Shown in pieces: positions 32,092 through 43,950 of a stretch of DNA of 52,863 bases. The position numbers and the translations under genes were made by a program. Source of the stretch: Schoenoplectus triqueter (Eukaryota; Streptophyta; Magnoliopsida; Poales; Cyperaceae); contig CAXKVV010000565.1 in the NCBI GenBank assembly GCA_964058805.1, positions 1 to 52,863 on the forward strand. The letters are read 5' to 3'. Below the pieces are notes generated by a model, which made no database searches, was not told the DNA's origin, and saw only the letters and a list, made by a program, of their open reading frames with translations. Position 1 is the stretch's first letter; each line of letters begins with the position of its first letter.

Positions 32092-35000
32092 TGTGCGACC
32101 CTTTTTCGCGCGCTCCGCACCGCCGCTGGGCGATGGGATGCGGAAGAAGGACACGGAGATCCCTCCCAAGTGTGCATCTGTTTAATGCCGATTAATTCTA
32201 CCGTTTAGACCAATTTGGATGCACATTTAGGGGGTTTTTAGTGATTGTGAGTTCTTGTAGATTCCGGTGGGCGCAAGCCCCCACCGTTAATTACCCTGGG
32301 CTATTAACCTCGAGGCACCTCTGGATCTTTAAAAGGGAGAAGCAAATAGTATAGTTAAATGATGGTCAAGTGGTCGTCTGGATACACTCAAGGGTTGATC
32401 CCGTGAAAGACGAACCTACTACAGATCGGTTCAGTCTTTACCGCCTCGAGAGATAACCTTACCACAGATCAGATTAATCTCTTCGAAGGGGTTCGAGGTG
32501 AGTCTACTACAGAACGACTCAACCTCAGTTGATCTAGAAAATAAACCTACTTCGAAACGGTTCAAAAGTTGATCCTAGGAAAGACAAACCTACTACAGAT
32601 CGGTTCAGTCTTTACCGCCTTGAGAGATAACCTTACTACAGATCAGATTAATCTCTTCAGAGGGGTTTGAGGTGAGTCTACTACAGAACGACTCAACCTC
32701 AGTTGGTTCAATCTTAACTAGTCAACAACCAATCACACAAAATACAACTCAAAGCACTAAGCCGGTTGATCTTGAGGTTGGTGAATCAGGAGAAGGGTGG
32801 ATTTGGCCCACGTGTTTCTTCTCACTAATCTTCTAGATCATGAATTCGAAGCACTAAGCTGATTCATAAACCTAGGAACACAACTGCACACAACGTCAAA
32901 CCTGAAGCACTAAGCCAGCTTGACATTGAAGCATGTGTTAGTGAAGGAACCTACTACAGAACGGTTCTCATTCACTGTTTTGTGGATGAATCTACTACAG
33001 AACGATTCAATCTCACAATCTCGGGAGATGAACCAGAAGACAAACTTATCGACGGATGAGTTCAGTCTTACTAGTTCAATTAATCATGAATTACTTGTTC
33101 ATGACACCGAGTCATTAAGATGTCACTTCTCCCGGACATCGTAATGTTCTTCTCTCTTGAAGTCGACATATCTCTTCATGTTGATGTCGCAGCCTTGGTT
33201 ATTCTTCAACGAGCGTCAAGATGTTCTTGTCTCGACTAATTGTTCTAATATGTTGCATTACTTGTGCAAGATCACTGTGTTGCTCTACACCCCTTGTGTG
33301 AGCGTATTCATTCACCTCTAAAATGTAAAAAAGGTTATTACATTTTATTGATTTTTATTATTAAGATAATGTCTTTTCATTATTATCTCTATTACCAGGG
33401 TGAATATATTTTATTTTTTTTTATTTTTAAACTCTATTTATTTCTGCAGAAGATTACTTACAAAAATAATAGAAAATGGGTTAACTATTATCTAGAATTT
33501 TATTTAGATTTTTGAGATTTTATAATAGCTAAAGTAATAGAATTTTATTTTATTTTTTATTTTTAAACTCTATTCATTTTTGTAGAAAATCACTTACAAA
33601 AATAATAGGAAATAAATTGGTTATGATTTTATTTGAACTTTTAGCATTTTTATAATAGCCAAAGTAATAGAATTTTATTTTTTTATTATTTTTAAACTCT
33701 ATTCATTTTTGTAGAAAATCACTTACAAAAATAATAGGAAATAAATTGGTTATGATTTTAATTGAACTTTTAGCATTTTTATAATAGCCAAAGTAATAAG
33801 ATTTTATTATTATATTTTTATTATTTATTTTGTAGAAATTATTTACAAAATAAAAGATAAATTAGCTATATTATTTTTATTTTGATTTTTAGGATTTATA
33901 ATAGCTAAAAGAATCATTATTATTATTTTATTCTATTTATGATAGTTCTTATTATATTTTTATTATTCCTATTTATTATTTATAGAAAAATATAAGTTTT
34001 TTTTGTTTTATTACCATTATTATTATTACTTGGATTTTAAAATTCTTATAATAACTACAAAGAATGAAATTCATTATATTCTTTATTACAATTATTATTT
34101 TATTATATTTTTATTTATCAAAAATATTTTCATTATATCTTATTAATATTTCTAACATTTATTTTTATTATTATTATATCTTTATTCAAATTTTAGAAAT
34201 GACCAAAGGGATATAATTTATTTTATTATATGATTTTATTATTATTTTTTTTATTCTAGAATAAGATATATTTATTATTTATCATTATGATTATTTATTT
34301 ATGTATTTTTTTATTTTTACAGAAAAGATTAACATAATATTTATTTGATATTATTATTTATTCTTTTCTCTTTTTTTTAGTTAAAGAATAGAGTTAATCT
34401 CATTATCTCTTATTATTATTATTATTATTACTTTATGAAAATCACTTGAAAAATCATTAAAATATATTTAATTGTAATTTAGGATTTTATTTGAATTTTT
34501 AGAATTTTTATAATATATAAAATGACAAGTCAAAGCTAAGTCAAATATGTCAATGCATATAATATCTTTCGCTTTTTAAATTGTTTTAATATGATAATAT
34601 TTTTAAAACTGAAATATTATTATATAGAAAAATACTATGAAAAACAAAGAAATTTTAGAAACAAATTTGAGCTAATTTGGAGTTTAGGAACATTTTCAAA
34701 TGATTTATTTACTCTATACCATTAATATTCTGTTATTAATTGATTATTGGGCTCAATCTGGGCCTTTTGATCTATATCAAGATTTGTGTACATCTTTTAT
34801 TCAACTCTGCTCTCATTTGGGCCGCCGGATTCATTTTGAGATTAAGTTATATAAGATGTAAGGCCCAGATTCACTTATCGCATTTATTTAAACTATATCT
34901 TATTATGAACGTTCGATCTGTTCCGAGATTCGTGTGTGCGCTTCAATACTCGTGCCTGTGCGTCAATATTTGTGCTGATGCATTCCCTTGATTTTCCGAT

Positions 35001-38000
35001 CAGTAAAATCTTTAATATTCGTGCTACCGGTGGTGCCGGCGACTGAGGCCACCTCTTGCCGATCGAATGACTCCCTTAGCATCGTCTTATCATGATAAAA
35101 CCTTCTACGGTATCTAATTGACAATCAATACGGTAGATAATGCTGCATACTAGTGCCATTTGAAACAGATTGGTACCGCTCAGTACCAAGGAGCAATCTT
35201 TGCGAATTCAATGAAATTAATTGATGTTCCTGACAATTGATTGCTTGATTCGCATCGTTTACATATGCTAACACACATGAACACAATTAGCAATATTCAA
35301 ATCGACTTATAACTCTGCTAAACCAAGTGTGTGATGGTACCGTTCGGTACCGATTACAATTTGCTCGAAATTCTTGTTATTAACTCATTTACAATGCCAA
35401 TTATTCACTTGACAAGTTTCGTAACAACAATTACAGACAGAATATACTTGATTATGTATGTAATTTCCTTCTAATCCCAATTGGAAGCTCAATTTAGTTG
35501 GTACAGCGCGATAATATACTTAGAACTTCTAATTCCGTCGAGTTCTCGAGTTGAAACTGAGATCAATCGACTCTGGATGACATTATAGCCTTTAATACAT
35601 GTGATGCAAGCACACGCTTAGATGAATTTGATGTTCAAACAAGGAATCAAAGCAAGAATTCTTACTGGTATCGAGTTCTCAGGTTTTAACCGAGATCAAT
35701 CGATTTCTCCAACTTAATTACAACCTCTGTGATCAAAATTCACTTAAGAAACGAAGCAAATATAAGAATTAAATCAAGCAATTCACAAAGGAAAGGAGAG
35801 AAAGGTGAAAATCAAAAGAGAAAATAGGAGATTCAATAACGATTATACTGTTATTTCAATATAAGTTTGAATTACATACCTTTTCTTCAAATTACCACAA
35901 ATCAAGCTTCTAAACTTCTAACTGGCTTTGATTCAAGAGTGACAGAGTTCTCTTCTTGGAGAATTGGGAGAAATTAAATCGAGTTCTCAAGTTTATAACC
36001 GAGATCAATCGATTTCACCACTTCTTCTTCCTGTTCTTGCTTTCTTTCTCTCTACTTCTCTCTATTGGCTTTTTGAAAGGGTGTGTTTGTGCTCTCTTGT
36101 ATCTTCTTGCGTGCTTCTTCTCTCTCCTCTTGTCTATTGTGTGTAATCGGTTTATATAAGCAATTAAAATGGTGCACCCAGAAATTAGAGCCTTGCACCA
36201 GCCATACACCACAAATTTAACTACTCTGGTCCATAGGCATGGCTTTCCATTTCTGTTATTGTTTCTGTTGTAGTGTGGGCCCCATTTAAAGAATCCAAAG
36301 TTTAAATCTTTGACCATTGACTTGATTCAATTACCTTCATTCTAAATCGCTCACAGAACCTTCTAGCATCCTTAGCATACTATATATACTCATTTAAAGG
36401 TCTCCAAAGCATCTCTTGACTCTCTGCCATTGTAGTTCATCTCTCAAGCTCTAATCCACTCACCCGAGTCTAAGCTTTGATTCAAACCATAGCTCCTTCA
36501 TCCAATCACCAATCTTCATCACTTCAACATCATCGTGAGAGTGAATAGAGGCTATAAGCATTGCCAATTCGAGTCTACAGCACAAGGTTTCAATTTTCAT
36601 CAATTTGCCCGATTTCATCACTTCATCTCAATTACTTCAATTCATCTCATAATTGCTGCTCCTTTCTTCATCCACAGTGTCGCCTAAGTGAGTAGAGGAG
36701 GCTTGCATTATCAATTTGGGATTTTGAAGCAAGGATTGAAGTGCCTCATTAATCACCCGAGGTATTCACCTCTCTCAATCACCCTATTCATTCATTATTT
36801 TTCAGTTTTGATTAATTACACATCTTCTCCCATGTATAGGCTAACTCTGACTGGAAAGAATTGAAGTTGCGAGCTTTGGGGAGCTTGATCAGTATTAATG
36901 GTGCTATCAGCTTCATCGAGAAGAAGAAGGAAGAGAAGGAGGGGAGAAGGAGAAGGGAGAGAGGAGACTGCGCTTGGCGCACGGAGTCCACAGCAAGGTG
37001 GGGCCCACAGTCAGAGGTGCCGCACAAATAGGCCAGGTGCACATTGCTTTTCCCTTTTGATTTAAATTTCTGTTTGTATTTGCGCATGGGCTTGGTACAT
37101 GACTATCTGTGTGAGCTATACGCTCATAAACCTTACACATGGGCCCCTTATGTAAGCAAATGAGTCTAGGCCCATATATTTAATTGTGACTTGGTTAGTG
37201 GTCTGCTTAGGCCTAATAGATCTGACCTGGCATGATCCTATAGGGCCACTTGTTTAATCACTCTATTAATCGTCTGCCATAGTATTAATCCATGCTGAGG
37301 TGGCATCTATTACTGAGTGCCATGTGTCACCTGTGGGATCCCTATTACCAATCTGGACCAATAGTATGCAGCCATGTGGCAGTAGGTTTAGTATGATCTG
37401 CTGAGGTGTTTTGCTAACATGCTGCCATGTGGCATATGGGTAATGAGGTGGACCTGTCATGGCCTGCCACGTGGCATGTTGGTGGGGCCCACATGTCAGG
37501 TCAGTATGGTGGTGGGGCCCACCTGGCTGAGGTGGACCAATAGGGTGCTGACACGTGGCACTGAAGTGGCCCAATGAGATGCTGACACGTGTCATACTCT
37601 CTCTCTTCTCTGATTCTGTGTGTATATGTTTGGGATCCCCAGTTTGCACCCAGATGAGTCTCTGTCCCCAGATTGCACCCAGAGTTGCCTTGATTAAATC
37701 TCAGCCCTTGATCTTTCCTTTTTAATCTGTTTTATCTTCCCTGAATTTATTTTGATAGCTCCACTTATCCAAAAATTATGAAATTTTCACCAAAAATCTC
37801 TAAATTCATGATGATCATCCCTGTAATTTTTAATTCCATTTTTACCCCTGTCTCTCTGAATTAAAAATTCTTTTGTCTAGAAAACCCTATTTCTTTCTCT
37901 GAATTAATCCCATATTTCAATTGTAGCTCAGTGTCTCTGCCAATTATCTCTCTCTTGCAGAAACCACCCTAACTAAATATCAATTAGACTTATATTGATA

Positions 38001-38967
38001 TTCATTAGGGTTTGATCTGATCAACAGTTGATTACTTGTCAACAATTGATACAAATCTAGACTTGATCAGATGGTTGCTCCCAGCTTTGGCACCTGATCA
38101 GTCTTGTGAAATTGACTTTCAATCCCTTAACATGAGGGTGATTTGGTCAAAGAGCTGACTACTTATCAGTAATTGACACAAATCAAAGCATGGTTAGGTG
38201 GTTGCTCACAGCTTTGGCACCAGGTCAGCCTTGAAAGCAAAATCACATTTGAAATTTCTCATGATTAGTTGTGTCAGAATACTAGCTTGGCATTGACACA
38301 ATTCCTTGTTGCACATGGATTATACTGCTTCAATTCTTAGGGTTTGCCTCGGAGATAGATTCTTAGGGTTTAATTCTGACTCCCTTGATATTTGGTCACT
38401 GAGGTGTGGGGCCCACCTGTCAGTGAAAAATGATTACATGGATGACCCATCAAGAGATCTCTTCCTCTCTCCTGAATCTCTTGAGCGTCATCCACATCAA
38501 ATGAATAGGAGATGATAGGGTATTTATATCCTTGCTCTGCACTTAGGATTTCCTTGTGGGATTAGTGCTTAACTCTTGTTCCGGGTTGATTAAATTTCTT
38601 AGTGAAATAGGCTAGGTCTATGTTGTTGGAGCTGTTTACAAGGGACTGCCATGTGGGTCCCACTTGTCAGAAAAAATGTAATCATATGGCTGACCCATCA
38701 GGAGATTTTCTCTCTCTGAAATCTCCTGAGGGTCAGCCACCTCGAATGAGTAGGAGGTGGTGGAGTATTTATATCTTTATCTCTCACCTTGACATTTCTT
38801 TGTGGGACTAATGGATTTGTTCCGGGGTTAGGCAGCGACCTCTTCTGATCAGTGGCCCCTCTCTTCCTTGTTTTCTCTTCTTTCCCCTTCTTATGATTTA
38901 TTATTAATAATTGATTTTATTTTCATTTATTCGGCTACTCATCCTTGGAATTTTTCAAGGGTAAACA
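32092..38967 (-). repeat. 5' LTR of the Tat element (6876 bp)
   Basis: Same ends and internal repeats as the left LTR. Differences are scattered, mostly transitions plus a few one-base changes in T runs. The LTR should carry the promoter for gag-pol on the minus strand; no TATA box was assigned with confidence. Confidence 0.93.
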
Positions 38968-38972
38968 ATGAG
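38968..38972. repeat. Target-site duplication ATGAG (right)
   Basis: Exact repeat of 10543-10547. Confidence 0.9.
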
Positions 38973-39571
38973 TTTTACTGAATACTACTGCCGGAAATAA
39001 TGCCACTACTGCTGAAAATAATTAGTAAATCTTTCTTCAAATATGGCATAATAGTCCACAGATACAACCAGAAATAATTGGTGTTACTGGCAGAAATAAT
39101 AGGTTCATATATTTAATTTTTAAATCTGCCAGTAATAATCAATAGGTTACTAACATAAATAATGGGTTCACCTATTGTAATTTTTCTTAAAATCTGCGTA
39201 AATTAATTATTAATAAAAAAATAATAATGTGGATGAGTAAAATTATTCCGTGACTTTTTAAAGTATTTCCGTGGAAGTAAGAACCATGAAAATAATATGA
39301 GTTATTCTGTTGCTCAACTCCACGGAACTGCCAAATATTTACTACGGAATTAAGAACCGGAGCGAAACTTTTCTGTCGAATCATTTCCGTGCTTAATTCC
39401 TCGGAAAAAGATTATCTCCGTGGTATTCTACGGAAATAGTATTTGTTCTGGCGATGAAAGTACCGTGGAAGCCTTTCCGTGGGTAATTCACGGAAATGAC
39501 GTCTTTTCCGTGCTTGACTCCACGGAACAAGCGTTTTTCATTTCACGGTAATAACAATAATTCTAGTAGTG
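38973..39571 (+). mobile_element. CACTA element, right subterminal region and terminus
   Basis: The sequence ends TTCTAGTAGTG, the inverse of CACTACTAGAA, a typical CACTA terminus. The preceding 330 bp are packed with TTCCGTG and CACGGAA motifs in both orientations (for example near 39395, 39455-39520), as expected for transposase-bound subterminal repeats. It is the continuation of the element interrupted at 10547. The 3-bp duplication would begin TTG at 39572, but the left end needed to confirm it was not found. Confidence 0.8.
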
Positions 39572-39701
39572 TTGGAACTTGTTATATTATTATAATATTG
39601 TGATACTAATATTTATATTTGTTAAATCATGAAAGGACCAATAGTCGGTCTGCATTATTACGAAAATTGAAAAATGATGACGACTCATAAATATAAAAAA
39701 A

Positions 39702-39952
39702 TTGAATGAGTTAGTTAGCTATTGTTTAGAAAGTATGGAACCCGGCGATATTGGCATCCTCAATTATTGGAAAAGGAATAAAACTGCATATCCAACCCTT
39801 GCCATGATGACCCGCGACATATTTCCCGTGCCCATGTCAACTGTGCCCTCTGAATCCTATTTTAGTTCAGTAAACATAGCAAATTGGGTGCAAAGAAATT
39901 TAAACGACCTGTATGCTTGAAAGATTGGTTTGATGCAGAACAACGTAATTAA
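39702..39952 (+). pseudogene. hAT transposase dimerisation-domain fragment
   Basis: The frame reads DIGILNYWKRNKTAYPTLAM, then ARD-like TRDIFPVPMSTVPSESYFSS, the pattern of the hAT C-terminal dimerisation domain (WWK...YPxLsxmArDilaipvSsvxsExxFS). After a stop at 39918-39920 the expected CLKDWFDAEQR segment follows in another frame (39914-39952), so there is a frameshift. N-terminal transposase regions are absent. It begins about 130 bp outside the CACTA terminus, so the CACTA element may have landed in or next to a decayed hAT gene. Confidence 0.75.
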
Positions 39953-41462
39953 TATGCATCTATAAAATAATCATCCGATGAATTTATGACAGAAGCGGAT
40001 GGAGACCTAGATGGTATGCTAGAAAAAGATGTATGATATATGAACTTCAACTTTTAGATGGTATTTCTAAAACTTTTTTATTTTTTTTTTCTATTTTTAA
40101 AATTTTTCCAGCATTTATATTGTTTTTTTTTTCAATAACTTTTACTAATAAAAAAAACTAGAACTCCGCCTATGTATTACATAGCCGGTCCCAAACCTGG
40201 AATAAACGAGGAAGGTAACTTTATTTATAACTCATTTATTTTATTTTTTTGCAATATTTAAATGTTTTCTCAATTTATTTTAAGTTATATCATTTTATTC
40301 AAATTCTTTAAGATTTTATTTAAATCTTTACTTAAGTTATATTATTTAAAAATTTATGTTAATTTATTTTAAGTTATATCATTTAAGATTTTATTTAATT
40401 TTTAAATAATTATTTTCAGATTTTTTTCAATTTTTGAGAATTTATTTGGAATTTTATTTTAATACTTTAGAATTTTGAAAAAATGATAAATAAATTAAAA
40501 TAATTTTTTGGTCAAGAATATAAATACTTATATATTTAAATATTTTGAATAATAATTTTTGAATTTTTCAAAAATTTTGAGAATTTTTTTGGATTTTATT
40601 CGATTGTTTTTTGAATTTTAGAAAAAAAATAACTCGTCCGACCCGATCCGATCCGCTCTATCGTTGGACTCGTCCGGTCCAACCCCGACGACCCGTCTGA
40701 CCCAACAAGTCTAAAACGGAACGCGGCCAAACTCCCAAAAAAGACCCATCCCGTCAAAACTCTTCAATCCGTCATAACCCACCGCATGCCGATCCGATCC
40801 GTCCCGTTTTCATAACACTAAACACTACGAGTGGACGGAGAGGGCTTGTGGTGGAATTGGGACCGTTATTGTTGTTTCCGAAGGATATCATTATCCTTTC
40901 TTTCACTCTTTTTTCTTTCTTGTTTCTTTTCAAATTGGACATCTTTTTTGTTTCTTTTCATGTTGGACACGCCTTTAATGTCATTCATCTCTCGAAGTTG
41001 TGGGGCCTTCAATTGGGAGCCCTATGCAGTATTCTCATTTGTTTCCAGAAATTTCCAAACCAGCAAGACATAATCACGTCAATAGCATATTTTTCTTTTC
41101 CGTTGCAATTAATACCTTTAATCTTTTTATAGACAAGATTATGAGAACGAAAATTATTAGTAGTTGTCCTTAAAACTAACAGTAATAAATCAGCCTTTAA
41201 GTGAGTACTAATATTCGCAAATTGGGATCATATTTTTTTTCTTTTGAGGAAAAGAAAGGTAGAAAAACGCTAATTAAGGAAACTGTAAATCAATTAACCA
41301 AGTTGGTCCATTAATAATATGTTGGAATTAAGTGCTGCTCTAAGGAATGTGATATATAAATTAAGTGCTGTCTTTAGGGTCTTTAGGATAAGTTGTGTTG
41401 AATAAAGACAAGATTTTTTGTCCGGATAGCATAGTAAGAATGCACCGTGGTGGCCGGGCCAA
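39953..41462. other. AT-rich spacer with a CG-rich insert
   Basis: No gene recognised. About 40060-40620 is very AT-rich. About 40635-40815 is rich in CCGACCCGATCC-type repeats, like the ends of some hAT MITEs (compare 51400-51691), but no clear termini were found. Short open frames around 40830-41130 have no recognisable features. Confidence 0.5.
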
Positions 41463-42134
41463 ATTGGGACTAGGGCTGCACAAAAAAGTTCGTGGCTCAG
41501 CTCGGGCTCGGATCGGGCTCGAGCTAATCTGGCTCGAGCTAAAATGACTCGAGCTAATTTGGCTCGAGCTAATCTGGCTCGGTAGTTAAATGAGCCGAGT
41601 TTGAGTTGGGATCGGCTCGGCTCGTGGCTCGACTCAGCTCGAAGAAAAAATAGTTTATATATTTTTTTTTGCTGAACTCTAATCTGATAACTCCTCTCTC
41701 ATCATCTTTCACCACATCACCATGTCAGCGGCTTAAAGACGCCTCTTACTCGCTCGTAATTAGATTCGTATATCTGACTCGATAGTTTTTTGTTGATTCA
41801 TCCATTCAAATTAATGCAGTGAACATGTCATTGAAAAAATAGTTTGTTGATATACCAATTTTTTTTACCAATTCTCATACCAATCTTGTAGATATACCAA
41901 CCTTATAGTCTGTAGATGTATTAAATCTAAATATCAAACTGAGTCAATGAACATGCATTGGCTCGTGAGCCAGCTCGCGAGCTAGCTAGAATAGTAACGA
42001 GCCGAGTTTGAGCTAGGTTTTTCAGCTCGAACCGTTTCACGAGCTCGGCTCGACTCGACTCAAATTTTCATGAGCCGAGCTTGAGTTAAGCCCAGCTCGG
42101 CTCGACTCGACTCGTTTGCAGCCCTAATTGGGAC
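41463..42134. mobile_element. hAT non-autonomous element with perfect 8-bp duplication
   Basis: The element proper is 41471-42126 (656 bp), with ends TAGGGCTGCA and TGCAGCCCTA. It is flanked on both sides by ATTGGGAC, an exact 8-bp duplication typical of hAT. Subterminal regions are made of GGCTCGAGCT/AGCTCGAGCC-type repeats. No coding capacity. Confidence 0.92.
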
Positions 42135-42458
42135 CGGTCTCTCTTAAATGTTCACTCCAAAAACTAATTAAACCAATCAGATTTCACGGGTCCATCACAC
42201 AATGACTTTAACAAAAATAATCTATATCTGAAAATACAATTTGAAACAGTGACATATAGCTCTAGAACGCTACATCATGAGTTGTTGGTAAGCTGACGGT
42301 CGTCAGATGTCAAAACGATTTTTATCATTCATATAATAAAATTTGGTATTATTTATGGTAATGACTTTATCATAGAACTTACATTGTACTCTGTTTTTTT
42401 AGAGTCTTTATTTATATAACAATGTTATTAATGATTTTATCATAGAACTTACTTTATA

Positions 42459-43741
42459 CACTACCATAGAAAAGAGATTCAATACCGTTTTTAAAGCATT
42501 TTTAATAACGATTCTCTAGCCATTATTGAAAGAGTGTTAGAAATAATATAAATAATCATTGTTAAATAGTATTGCTAAAACCACTATTACAGAATTTTTA
42601 ACAATGATTCTTAACTAAGATTCATTATTAAAGAGTCATTTAGCTATTATTTTTAACTAAGAATTATTATTAAACGGTCATTTAACAATGGTTCTTAGTT
42701 AAAAACTATTATAAAATGAACATTTAGCAATGATTTTTAATTAAGAACCACTGTTAAAGATCCTTTAGTAAGAGTTCTTAGTCAAAAAATATTTTTAAAG
42801 GATTATTTTAATAATGATTCTTAGTTAAAGCTGTTGCTAATGACCATTTAAAAAAACTTCTTTAATGTTAACAAAGAACAAATAATACACAATACAAAAT
42901 GAAGGCAGATTGATATATAAAAATAAAAATATAATAATAATATGAAAATAAGTACAATTGTTCATTCAATAAAAAACTTATTTATTGAACAATACATCTT
43001 ATTCATTAAATGATATTAAAAATTTACATAACTTATCAGAAAAAACAAAAAAATATATCTCCCGACTTCAAACCCTTCTTTAGGTTCAAGACGAGTTTTT
43101 TGGCCTCCAAAATCATCATAACAATGTAAGTAGTTAACTATGTAGATCTCATCTTATGTTTTCTGTGGCCATGTTGAATGTCTCAATCGGAGCTTCCTAA
43201 CAAAAGTTACAACTGATTGAAGTTCAAATAATCGGATTTCAATCTTAGTTTTTTCATTCTTTTCTCTTTGTCTTTTTTTTTCCTCTTTCTCAAGATTTCA
43301 CAAAACAGGTGAGGAATAGAGGTCTAATTCATGGGATTTTATTTTTTAGATTTTGATTTCTGAATCATTGGATCGGAATGAACAAACAGTGATTGAAATA
43401 TCTAGCAATTCTGAGAGCAAAAAACTGAAATTATATTTGTGGATTATTTTTGCAGAGCCAAAATTTGAATCGCTCTTTAGCAATCCTGAGAGCAAAATTT
43501 TGAATCACTATTTAGCAACGGTTCCTTATCAAAACTGTTATTAAATACTACCTTATTATGATTTTTTCAAGGAACCGTTGCTAACGGAGTATTTAACTTT
43601 TTTGTGTGTTCGAACTCTGTGAACAACATTTTTTTTGTCAAAAATCATTGCAGTGGAAGTTCTCATGACTTATTTTAACAACAAATTTGATCTATAATCA
43701 TTGTTAAATGGATATTGTTTAAGGTCATTTTTATTGTAGTA
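42459..43741. mobile_element. CACTA-like non-autonomous element (possible)
   Basis: The left end reads CACTACCATAGAAAAGAG; the right end reads TTTTTATTGTAGTAG, an imperfect inverse. The left 380 bp hold at least six copies of a TTAACAATGRTTCTTAGTTAA-like unit in alternating forms, and the right part has related TTTAGCAACGGTTCC copies, like subterminal repeats. The right terminus has a changed base and no clean 3-bp duplication was seen. Confidence 0.5.
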
Positions 43742-43845
43742 GTACTTTTTTTAGATTCATTTTTTATAATAATATCATTAACATAAATAATAACTTACTT
43801 CACGAGAAACATAAAGTCAGTACCGATTTTGATATTTCCTTATTA

Positions 43846-43950
43846 AATATTTCTGTAGATTAAATTTTAGTGGTACGTGCTATGTAACCTTCATTTATAA
43901 ATATTTCTGTAGAATAAATTTTAGTGGTACGTGCTATATAGCCTTCTTAT
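43846..43950. repeat. Short tandem duplication
   Basis: ATATTTCTGTAGA and AAATTTTAGTGGTACGTGCT recur in the same order about 57 bp apart. Confidence 0.8.

Larger units (their letters stand above)
10548..38967 (-). mobile_element. Tat/Ogre-like Ty3/gypsy LTR retrotransposon, 28.4 kb
   Basis: Two direct LTRs of 6878 and 6876 bp (TGTGCGACCC...GGGTAAACA) flank a 14.7-kb interior, with a perfect 5-bp target duplication. Read on the minus strand, the interior gives primer site, gag, protease, acidic spacer, pol with dual RNase H, then a spliced gene on the opposite strand. The dual RNase H, the extra antisense gene and the very large size fit the Tat clade (Ogre, Retand and Grande relatives). Gag/pol contain three in-frame stops and a frame change, so this copy may be unable to make a full polyprotein unless part of that is spliced out. 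About 40 substitutions were counted by eye between the LTRs, implying a recent insertion. Confidence 0.93.

Noticed and set aside
10548..38967. Reading the two 6.9-kb repeats as a segmental duplication and not as LTRs
   Set aside because: TG..CA ends, an exact 5-bp duplication, an adjacent primer site and the gag-pol order between them all fit LTRs.
43353..43544. Small plus-strand frame in the CACTA-like element
   Set aside because: It is made of internal repeat units and has no protein features.
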